A stretch of 64,000 bases of DNA, taken from the NCBI GenBank assembly GCA_940671915.1, contig CALNVZ010003432.1, positions 5,476,201 through 5,540,200 on the forward strand, given 5' to 3'. The notes under the pieces were generated by a model. The model had not been told where the DNA came from, made no database searches, and worked only from the letters and a program-made list of their open reading frames with translations. The position numbers and the translations under genes were made by a program. The DNA comes from Paracentrotus lividus (lineage: Eukaryota > Echinodermata > Echinoidea > Camarodonta > Echinidae). Shown here in pieces: positions 46,812 to 58,800 of the stretch. Each line of letters opens with the position of its first letter. Within the stretch, counting starts at the first letter, position 1.

Positions 46812-49800
46812 TCACTGTTCCTTTTCATTATTGGTATCATCAGAGTCTTCATCAGCTTCCAAGACTTTCAGTCTCTCCGCCAAATCCTCCAGGTCGATAC
46901 TCTTGATAGTGAAGATGGAGGTTGTCTCACTCCACTTCTTCTTTTGAACCTTAACACCCTTGGGAAGCTCAATGACAAGGTACTTGATGCTCAGCAAGGG
47001 CAGTTCGTGCTCTCTGAAGATCATCATGAAACCCAACTGCTTCTTGCATCTCGTACATTGAATCTCCTTGGATACGGTTACATCCCCGTAGAGGTTCTGA
47101 TCCTCTATCAGTCTCTGCGTGGTGATGGTGTCTTCAAAACCTTCCTTGACGACGATGTGATGCTGGCCGTTGATGCATCGGATGTCGTCTGTATAGCAGG
47201 TGAACTGACGACAGTGCTTGCATAGGAGCTTGACTTCATTGTGCACCTTGAGCTTGGCTTTTCTCTTCTCCGCAGCCAGTCGGCCAGACTTCTGAAGGGA
47301 ACGCTCACTTGCATCCAACCTCTGGAGTTCCTCAATCTGAAAATATCCCCAAAATATTTTTTTTTTTTTAAACAAACCCTTTGTTTTTTTTCAAGAGATG
47401 AAGTAATAATGATCTTGGAACTCAGAGAATCCAGTTCCTGTATCATTTTCTTATCGCTCAGATAAATTAATGTAAGGTCTAGTCTTCCTTCTAATAATCC
47501 TTAACCCTAATCATACTGGGCTTTTTGGGAGAAGATTTTGACTGGGATGGGGGTTGGAGGAGCCAATTTCACTCCTATAATATCCCAGGCATGGAAGGTC
47601 GGATCAAATCTAAATAAATGCACGGACAATGCAGTTGTTAAATGTTTTATTTTCAGTGTAAATCTTTTTCAACTACAAGGTATCTCTGTCATTCAGATTT
47701 TTTTTATTTTTTTTATTTTTTTAATTATTATTGTTTTGGTTTAAAAATACATATGAATATACATTATTTGAAGGTCCAGAGGCCAAAACTAATCATGTTT
47801 ACAAAATACAAACAAAAGAACAGTAAATAAATGGTGTAGAACAAGTAGAAAATATATATAATATAAAAATGAAAAAGAGTACATTTCGAACAGAATAATA
47901 AAAAAATTATCAAAAGAACATACATGTATGGAAAGAAATGATTGGGATCTTTATATCAAAAGACTAGTCTAGAAATTGTGGGAGATTTATAAAAAAAAGG
48001 TCGAGTAACCAATCAAAGAAACGATTTTGAACAAATTATGTTTCATAAATAAACAAAGAAAAAGCCAGTGGAAGCAGAATCAATATAATCGGGGTTGACA
48101 TGAAGAGGAATCCTTGGAGCAAAAGAGATTTTCACATTGAACTTGACTTGTTACAATTACCGAGCCTAAACATTACCAGACTTAATATGATAACATATTT
48201 CGTGATCTATCTCGGGAAATGATGTTACTCTGCTCGTACTCAAATTGGCATTAACCCTTTGGTATTAAGAGGCTATTTGTAACAGGTCAGTTTATTCCTC
48301 AGTGCCCCCTGCCAAAATGCATATTAAGACAACCACCCCCAAGACAACTACACCCAGAAATAAGGTTTTATTGGTAGATTTTACGAGGGGGTAGTTGTCC
48401 GGGATATAATTGTCCAGCGGGTAGTTGTCCTAGAAACGCCAAAATGATGTATTTGGAGAGAAAATTAATGAGTAATTTGCAAGCAGATTAGCTACGGTTC
48501 ACTGGAGGGCGGATGGGTGGTTTTATTTTTCATTGTTTTGTTTTGTTTTGTTGGTTTTTTTTTTTTTTGGGGGGGGGGGGTCTAGAGGGTACAAAGGAAG
48601 ACTTACATTTTCCTCGTACTCTTTTTTCTTATCCTTAATCATCTTGCAGACCGTCTCTGTTGCAGCTTCCATCATCTTCTCTCTGCATTTATTCATCCTC
48701 TCTCTATCAGCTAGTTTGGGTAGGCCTTTGTTGAAGACTAGATAGAACTTTCCACCTTCGGCTCTGCTCCTTCCTGAACATCAAACAACCATATCTTCTT
48801 GAATGTATATCTTTATATCTTTATTGATTCATTTGATTTCATTTGATTTGATATCCAGGCAAAAATAAGACTTATTTATGTTAAATTTTTTATTATTTGA
48901 TTTGATTTCCAAGAATAAATAAAACAACACATAATAACAATATCTTTTTGGAGGCGACATCACATTTACCAGTGACAATTGCCTCAGGCTTTCGTCTAAG
49001 ATAAGGATTAGTGTTGCAATAGGATCTTATGTTAGGTTTAGCGTAAGGTATAGTGCTAAGTACAGGGTTGAAATTAGTAATTTGATTACTGTATAAAATT
49101 TACAGTGGAGCAGTTATCCCCAGGGCAAATGTCAAGGAAACAGTTTTATCCCCTCGTGTGGGAACACGGCTATTGGTTGATTTACTGATAAAGTAGAGCA
49201 TGTTTTTGAGATGCGTATTGCTCATTTTGATGCATGGTTCATGTGCAATTTGCAATCAGTACCTGTAAGTTGACTTATTTTAAACCTTGGCCATTTTTAA
49301 GGAGGCCCCCTTGTGTGGGAACGTGGCTTTAGGTTGTTTGACTAACCTCTAGCTTGCACTCTGCCGATGTCGTCCCGGACATAGTTGTATCTTATCACCA
49401 GATTACACATCTGAATGTCCAGACCTTCCTCAGCCACCGACGTCGAGATAACCAGCTTATGTTTCTTCTCTTTGAACATGGCTAGTAACTGTTCTTGTTG
49501 CGTCTGGGTCATTCCTTATAACCAAAAAAAAAAAGTGATTACAAAAAGTTTTGGAGAACCTACATGTATAAACAAGAATACAGTCCACTCTGATTATAAT
49601 GAGGTACTCAGGACGAAGCCCAATACATCATTATAAAAAAAATCTTGTTATATTAAACACATGTTTACATCTAGACACACTTGCAAATCTGAACCACGAG
49701 AATCATCTCAGTATAAGAAAATTTTGTATCTGTGCTCATTAAAATGGGAGTAGACTGTATATGACCAAGAGTAAAATATTCTGAGAACAATAACATTATC

Positions 49801-52800
49801 ATGTAAGTGATTTTGAAATAAAATTCAAGTATTCTGGCTAAATATTATTTTATTATTTCATACACATATTTAAAGCGGTTCTAAAGGTGTTTTTTGAAAA
49901 TTCAAGATTAGAATAAAATATGGGGGAATATTACCCCTCAATATTGATGAAAACCTACCAGTGTTCCCGCCTGTTCCAATGAGATTGCCCGGATTTAGGA
50001 ATTCCAGAGATGAAGTTTCTTGTATCCAAGCCTGCAGAGCTCTTGTAGAATCCCTGGTGTTAGTGAATAGGATAGCAAGGGTCTCTGGTTTCTCACGATA
50101 TTCCTGGACTAAGATCTCTTCCAGACGCTGTAGGACTGGGTTCTGGTTGCTAGGGCCCTGGCAAATCTCCTCTATTTGTGGTCGCATTTCTACAATAGTA
50201 TGCAGGGAAATCATTGTCAGTTTGTTGTGCACATTCCTTAATCCTAAATAAACTAGGGGCATTATTAGAATTGGTGCTGTCGATTTTTTTCATGTTTAAT
50301 GTGTTTTTTTTTAACCTTCCTCTGCGAACAGCTACACTGTATAGCAAATAAAAGGTAAGGCAATTAATGTAGGGAGTCGACACGAAGGCATACGCTAAGG
50401 CATACGCTAACTTTCAAGGAAAGTTTGTATACATGTTCATTGCACTACATGAAATGGGTTGTGTGTCCCTTACCAATTTTAGATTAAAAAATTTTGTTGT
50501 TGAGGTCATAATCAATCGACTTCAGTGTATTTTCTAGCTTCAGATTGACTTAGATTAATGAATGAAAAAAAGACAATTTATGAAAATCCTGAAATAGTAA
50601 ATGCAACAAAGAAACTGGGATGGGAAAACCGTGTACACCAAGTACATCAAAAGAAATTCAGACTTGTGTCTGGGGTTAATTTTAAACAAAATACTAGAAT
50701 AGAAGTTGAATAACCATTAAGATATATATTTTATTTAAATCTTCAAATTAACACCATGACCTACTTTCAAAGAGGGCAATAAGACTCTTCACAGACTCCT
50801 GTGTGTTTTGAGTCATGTCTTTGAGATTCTGTATGTAGGAGTCAATATAATTCAAAGCATCCACTGTCCGGGCATCTCGGTTGATATACAAAGACTCATT
50901 GTAGACCTGTGCAAAGGAAGACAATAATAATGCATATAAATGTAATTATGATTTTACTATTAATAATAATTACATAATATTGACTGGCCTTGAGGGAGAT
51001 ATCACATTACATTTCCCTCGTAACACCCATATTGCCTTCATCTTTGACTCATCAATGCAGAATGGGTCTTATAATTCTATTATGTGTTGTCACCCGAAAG
51101 TAAAGCCAGTCGATATGATTATTATTACCTGTTCGAACATCCTCAATATAATACAACATTTTTATTAATAGCTGTTACATAACATGTATCTGAAATTCCA
51201 GTTCTTTTGCAGAATGTCCTTCAGGTAATGACTATAAAAACTATTATGTCCTCACCTTGAGAAAATGTACAAAGTCCTGAAGAACCCTCGCTGTTTCATG
51301 GCCGTTCACATGGATTGGAATGTATTCTAGCAGTTTGGTGACCTCTCCTTCGTATTGCTGAGTACCTCGATGAGACGACATCTCCTTCATCTCTCGATGT
51401 CGCTCAAGAATCTTCTTGCCATCTATAGAGTAGGCAAAAACAATTGCAATATCATCATTATCATTATTTTAGCTCTTTTTTTTCCCCACAAATGGAAGGT
51501 TATTGATTAGCATCATCTATAGATATCTACATGTATTAAATGCTTTTTAAGTTTAGTAAACTCCTTTGTATAGTTGGATACTATCGTATCATATCATGCT
51601 GTAGGCTCAGATATTCATAGTATATGTGTCATTTACCCATCAGCTCCAAACTACCAAACTCGCCAGAACTCATATTTTGTCTTTACATGTTTTCTGAGAC
51701 AAGAGCTTTATAATGATCTCAGACATTTGTCATTCACTTAATTAAAACCAAGAAGTAAAGCTATTCTTTGCAGAAAACCTGGTTGATCCCGCCATTTGGT
51801 TCATTCTTCAATTTGCAATCTATTTGTGGTTTTGAGATGGCAGATCAAATCAAATATATATATATTCTATTTCCATATATTTCAATTTGTTTGATATTTA
51901 TTGATTAGAAAGGGTGTAAACAAATCAGTCCGCACAGATATAGATAATCTGACGAATTTCCCTTTGGTCTAAACCCACTTTAACTAATGCCCATTTGGTC
52001 TCATCCCCTATGGTCTAGTTCCATTTCAGCTACGACCAGTTTGTCTAATTACCTTTTAGTCTAAGGGCCAATTTGCCTACTTACCATTTCGTCTAATTCC
52101 CATTTCTTCTAATGTCCAGTTCATCTAATATCCACTTGGTCAATTCCAGTAACAAAGTGGTAATAGACCAAATATTCATTTGGGCATTAGACGGAAATGC
52201 AATCAGACGATTCGGCTTTCAGACGAATTGGCAAATTTCACCAAGTGGTCATTAGACTAAGTATCTATTTGACCAATTGCAAACTAGACTAAACTGTTAG
52301 TAGACTAAATGAGTTTAGCCCGTGTGGTATACATGTAGACAAAGGGAAATTAGACCAACTGCTATTAGACCATGAGGATAAAGATCAATAATCTTACCAG
52401 GTGTGGAGAAGATACCCTGCTCAATCCTATCCATGATAACGCCTAGTTTGGTCTTAAAAGGGTCTTTATCGGACCGACCTGCCACTCCAATTGTCACTAT
52501 CGGGAATAAGAACAAAGAGAATTCAAATACCAGTACCTAACTATTTTTTTATATTATGCATGATTCATAAAAAATTTAAAACTGTAAAAAAAAATCAACA
52601 AAAGTTCCCCAAAAAATGTCACGGTACATTACAATAAATGTGTGCAATAGCCCACTTTCTGGCTACAATTCAATTCAATTATTATTATTATTATTCATTT
52701 TGGCGTCACCTGTGCCTGGAAGGCAAAAAGCGAATTGAATCACTGTAACCCGCAGGTCTCTCCTCTTAACTGATTGGGGGTGTGCAGGTGAATCAATATA

Positions 52801-55800
52801 TGTACATCAGGGTTTCCCCCTACTCTTATATGAATAGTGCAGTGGATTCTTTAACGTGCAAAGGTTGTGACTCTCCTTTACACAGGACCTCCATTTAACG
52901 TCCGAGGGACGGAGAGTTTTCCACTGTAGCATAGGTTGCGTCTTTGAAACAGGAGAGGGGCACATTAACACACAACGCAGGCTTCTGTCATCCGCCGGGG
53001 TGGACTTGAACCCGTGATCTTTGGTTAGACAGGCAGACGCTTTACCGACTGAGCAAACTCACTCCCTTTAAATGATTTTGTCAGCAAATAAGAAAGTAAA
53101 CGGATGTAAAAGCATAATATACATGTGCCTCAGAGCTTTGCGCCCCATGGTCGCGACCTTTGTTTCGGACCTTGACCAGGCCTTCAAGTCAGCTTGAATG
53201 AATAAGTAGGAGAAAAGTAGGAGCAAAATTTTCCCAAAAGTAGGATAAACTTAGGATTTAACCTTCCAAAAAGTAAGATAAAAGTAGGATTTAATCTTAA
53301 AAAGAAGGAGAAAAGTAGGATTTCAACTATCGGATTGAAGCTGTTTCTGATAATAGGATATGTTCAATAAATAACATGTAGATTTTTAAAAAATGCTCAC
53401 AAAATTACATTCTCAATGATAACACCTGAGGAAAATGAATATACCCTATTAGTAAAATTAGCACTAATTTTATTATTTACGAGATAATCACATGACCCTC
53501 TCTTACCTTGCTTTTGTTCCCGAGAACAATGCTTATGACCGAACCAACAATAGACTACCAAACATTTCCCTACTTCCCTACCTCCATAATACCCTGCCTC
53601 ACGCCTGCCTGACACGAGGTGGCGCTAGACCACTAAGGCATATATCTTCATTCTGAACCAACCAATTCGACACTCGTCATAGAGACAAGGTTGGGGGCCG
53701 GAGGGAGGGGCGTAAGAGAGGGTCATGTGATTATCTCGTAAATAATAAAATTAGTGCTAATTTTACTAATTTACTTCAATAATCACATACCCTCTCTTAC
53801 CTTGCTTAGTCCAAACAGACCAGCACCGACACCTAGGGTGGACAAAACGAGAGGCAGGGGGGCGGGGGGGGGGGCTAAGAGGATTTAGATAGTCTCGCGG
53901 TGGCCACCGACAACGCCGAGACACAAAACACTCCTCACCCGTGCAAAACGTCACGTAGGAAAATGAAATGAAGGAAAACAAGAGCGTCAGAACGCTGCCT
54001 TCAAAACATCCTCAGTGGGAACGCCTGCAAAGAGCGCCCAAGAAGCGCTGATACTCTGGTATCGAGAGCTTGGGGCCCTTCCTGACATCAAGGCGTCAGG
54101 ACCCGCCGCTTTAAATCCCTCCACGAACCATCTGGAGATGGAGTCGGGGAAAACGGCAGAAAAGGAATCTCGAGTGATGAAGAGTTAACTCTACGACGAG
54201 ATTCGGATCTGGAGAGTACCCTTTAAGGGCCCTAACCGGACACCACACCTTATCCTCCGGGACCAAGAAAGGAGGAGAGCTTGTTGAGAAGCTCTCCACC
54301 GGTCCCGAAGAGGCAGTCTGGTTCTTCGCAATGAAACGAGGTTCAGGGCGAAGACGTACTCCCCGAGGTTCGAACCTGATGTGGCCTCAGTAACATAAGG
54401 GCAAGACGAACTTCGTCTGTGGCCTAAGGCCACCGCCACAAAGAAGACAGTCTTAACTGTCAAGAGGTGAAACGATGCTTCGGACAACGGCTCGAAAGGA
54501 GGGTTGCAAAACGCCTCCAAAACCTTAGGCAAACTCCAAGAAGGAGCTAAAGGAGTAGACTGAGGTCTTCGCAAAAGGAAAGACCTAAGCAAGGGCTTAA
54601 CTCGGGAGATTAGGAACGTTAGAGCCGTCATGAAAACCATCGTGAATTGCCGCAATGGCAGAACGATAGCCTCGTAAGGTCGAAAGAGAATGGCCCTTGT
54701 CAAAAGGTGGATTAAAAAATCCGCTAAGACCGGGCAGGGGGTCCCTCTGGGGGAGCAACCCTTCTCTTCGCAACACTCAGAAAAGGCAGCTAGACGGGAG
54801 TTATACACCGTTAGCGTCGACTCCTCCGGCTCCCGCCATGAGAGCGAGGCCCTCTCCGAGAAGCCAGACGAGATTGCCTGCGACCTGACAACTGCCACGC
54901 AGTCAAGCGAAGCCGAGTCGGGTGCTCTGAAAGAGCGCCGGAGAAACGGCTGGCTCACAACGTCCTGCCATCGAGGGAGGGGTCACGGACGGCCGACCAC
55001 AAGCTCGCGAAGGCGAGGAACCATGGTCTGCCCGGCCAGTGCGGGGCTATAGAATCATCCAAGCCCGTCCTCCACTAGCTTGGCTAGCACTAAGGGGATC
55101 AGCGGAAAAGGGGGGGGGGGAATGCAAAATTCTCAACCCGCTCCAGCTGAACGAGAACGCGTCTTGAACGTACGCTCTCGGGTCCCACTCGTCATCAGCC
55201 GCTCGAAGAGGGTCTGACGGAGAGACCATTCCGAGGGGAGAGATTTGCCGTGGGACAGAAGCCCGCTATACATTCTCCCCGACCCGGTAGGTACGAGGCA
55301 GACGGGAGGATACTTCTCTCCCTGCATCATCTCCACAGTTGAGCCGTCAAGCGGTTCAAGCTCCGGGAGTGTGTGCCTCCTTGCGATTGATGTAAGCCGC
55401 CACGCTCACATTGTCCGTCAAAAGAGAACCGAGCGGCCTAATAGTCGATCCTGAAAAAGATCCAGGGATGACTGAACGCCAACATCTCTAACATATAGAT
55501 GTGGGGAGGGAGTCAGTTGAGACCAGTCCCCCGCCATCCATTGACCCTCACATAGGCCGCCCCAGCCCTGGAGTGACGCGTCCGTGAAAATCGACACGGA
55601 TGGTAGAGTCACACAAAAGGGCATGCCCCTGGAAAGAAACACAAGGCTCCTCCACAGGGCTAGCAGCCGGGCCACCTCCAGCGGTGAGGGGGACCCAGGT
55701 CCTCGGAGACGAAAACTCCGCGCGCTCCGTCAAAAACCAACTCGGCTCCCAGTAAACTGGTGTGCGAGTCGGAGAAGGAGCCGCTCCCTGGAGTTGGCTA

Positions 55801-58800
55801 CTAAGAGCCAATCGTCAGGTAGACGACAAGTCTGAGGTACATGGAAGTACCCATCTCTACAATTCGAGAGATATCGCCCATCCTCCGAGCTGAGGGAAGG
55901 AAGAATCTGCCGAGTGCTCGTATGTGGATCGGCTTCCGTGTCAACAGAGTCTGAATTAGACTTCGACTCGGAGCAACACAAAACCTCCTCCGACCAATCT
56001 GACTCGGGATCCGCTGTAGGCGGCCGAGACGAAAAAGCCTCCGGGCAGCCGGGTTGGTGAACAAGAACTCCGATGTAAGCTCGGAGCGGTCTCCGATCCC
56101 ACCTCCCAAGAGCCGCAGGCTGGGAGGGGAAAAAACCCGCGGAGACTTCTCGCCTTGCCATCCATACCGAAGGTAAGGCTGGCGAAGGGCGGTCCGAGCC
56201 GGGGCCCGAAGTGGCAGGCGGTTTGTGACCAGGCCGGCGTCATGAGACTAGGGCCAGGCAAACCATGCCACGAGGGTAACCTGTCCCCTCACCTCTGGGC
56301 GCGAGGCCCGAGGGATAGGGGCGAAACCCCGCTGATAGGGTGCCGGAAGGCATAACACTAGGTACCTGAAGTGGCGGGCGTTGAGACCAGTTCAATGTCG
56401 TATGACAAGGGCCAGGCATACAAGCCACGAGGGGTAGCTAGTCCCGTACCTCTGGTGCGAAGCCCGAGGGATAGGGAGTGAAAACCCCGCTTGGTAGGGA
56501 GCCGAAGGTGCAAACCACCAAGTATCTGATATGGCGGGCGGTTGAGACCAGGCCAGTGTCGTGTGACAAGGGCCAGACATACCAAGCCACGAGGGGTAGC
56601 TAGTCCCGTCACCTCTGGTGCGAAGCCCGAGGGATAGGGAGCGAAACCCCGCTTGGTAGGGAGCCGAAGGCACAAACCAACAAAGTATCTGATGTGGCGG
56701 GCGATTGAGACCAGGCAGCGTCGTGTGACAAGGGCCAGGCATACCAAGCCACAAGGGGTAGCTAGTCCCGTCACTCCTAGTGGCGAAGCCCGAGGGTAGG
56801 GAGCGCAACCCCGCTTGGTAGGGTGCCGCAGGCACAAACCACCAAAGTATCAGATGAGGCGGGGTGGTTGAGACAGGCCAGTGTCGTGTGACAAGGGTCA
56901 GGCATCCAAGCCACAGAGGTAGCTAGTCGTGTCACTTCTGGTGCGAAGCCCGAGGGATAGGAGCGAAAACCCCGCTTGGTAGGTGGTAGTGACCAGGCCG
57001 GTGTCCTGAGCGGATAACGATCTCCCCGGACGTTCTGATAGAACGCCCGAGGTCCGGAGGCCGGTGTCTTCATTGAAACCCCGGCGGGCGCAATGAGGGT
57101 ATCCAAGGATAGTCGTAGCTCCGACACATCCGATTCGGGCTCCACAAGGGGGGACGAGACGGGGAGGTCTGCCAGGCAGACTGGGCTGGTGAGCGAGAAC
57201 TCGAAGTAAGTTCGGAGTCAGTCACCGATCCCCTATCCCGGGGGCCGCTCGGCTGGACTCCCTAGGCGGGTGATCCCGAGCAGAGGCCGACGTGGCGGGT
57301 GGTAGTGACCAGGCCAGTGTCACGGAGCGAGGGCCGGTGTACTCTGCCACGAGGGGTACCATATCCCGTCACCTCTGGGCGAAGCCCAAGGATAGGGAGC
57401 GAGACCCACCAAGGATCGGGATATCCGGCAGCTCTCGGGTCTGACCAGGCAGGCCGAGCAGCTGCATCCTGAACGGATAACGAATATCCCCGGACGTTCG
57501 GTAGAACCTCCTGGGTCCGCGAGACCAGGTGTTCGTTGGAACGAACTCCGGTGGCGCTTGAGCGTATCCCAAGGGATAGCCGTAATAGCCCTGTGGACCA
57601 CCAGCCGTGACGATAAAGCGTTGTGACGGGGGTGGAGACACTCCGGACGTGGGAGCGGAGCCGTCTGGTTCCGCCAGATGCAGAAACTGGCGGCGCACGG
57701 GTCCCAAACCGTACTCGGCATCCCCCGGGGCATGCCTGAGCGAACGTGAGCGCACGACTCTCATCCCTAAGTGAGACAGAAACCGCAATTTTCTGTGCTA
57801 CACTCGGGGGGTCCGAGAGCCCGGGTGTTCGTCGGAACGAACTCCCGTGGGCGTTTGGCGTATCCCAGGGTAGCCGTAATAGCCCTGCGAGCCACCAGCC
57901 GTGAAACGGGGTGGAGGCACTCCGGGAAGCGGAGCCGCCATCCTGGGGGTTACCCAAGGTGGAGGTGGTCCGCCAAATGCAGAAAACTGCGGCGCACGAT
58001 CCCAAACCGTACTCGGCACCCCTCGGGCATGCCTGAGCGAGACGTGGGCGCACGACTCTCATCCCTAAGTGAGACAGAAACCGCAATTTTCTGTGCTACA
58101 CTCGGGGGTCCGAGAGCCCGGGTGTTCGTCGGAACGAACTCCCGGTGGGCTTTGGGCGTATCCAAGGATAGCCGTAATAAGCCCTGCGAAGCCACCAGCC
58201 GTGAACGGGGTGGAGGCACCGGACGGGAAGCGAAGCCGCTATCCTGGGTTACCCAAGGTGGAGGTGGTCCGCCAGACGCAGAAAACTGCGGCGCACGGGT
58301 CCCAAACCGTACTCGGCACCCCCCGGGGCATGCCTGAGCGAGACGTGGGCGCACGACTCTCATCCCTAAGTGAGACAGAAACCGCAATTTTCTGTGCTAC
58401 AATCGGGGGGGGGGGGGGGGGGGGGCCGGGGGGCAAGCGTTCTGGATAGACGAACCCGCTCCTTGGCCGGAGACAACCGAGACGACAAGGTCTTAGGCAC
58501 CCCGGAAAACGTGGACGCACGTTTTGCTATGGTGCTCTTCGAGCTACAAGACTAACAAGAGTCACTGGCGTGCTCCCCCCCCCCAACTAGGCAGGAGAGG
58601 CGAACAACCTGGCGGTCGAGACGACTCTCCGCTGGCTGCTTCCGATCCGGCGAAACGACTTCGAAGAGACCAATGCCGCCAGCTCTGTGTCGTCTGAGTC
58701 GTCAAAGGAGTCACTCCTGCTGTCCATGGTTAGAACGCCTCTGAAAAGAAAAACAAATTATGTCTTTGAAAGCGTAAAACCTAATTCCTTAGAAAGCTAA

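Noticed and set aside
46944-47225. 93-codon plus-strand frame
   Set aside because: Antisense of the receptor C-terminal domain exon, which has clear family similarity on the minus strand.
52990-53065. Possible tRNA gene on the minus strand
   Set aside because: Box A and box B are present but the acceptor stem does not pair and a SINE body with (AAT)n tail follows.
54690-55052. Plus-strand frames of 60-190 codons across 54690-58555
   Set aside because: Antisense shadows of the GC-rich DIRS element and its tandem arrays.
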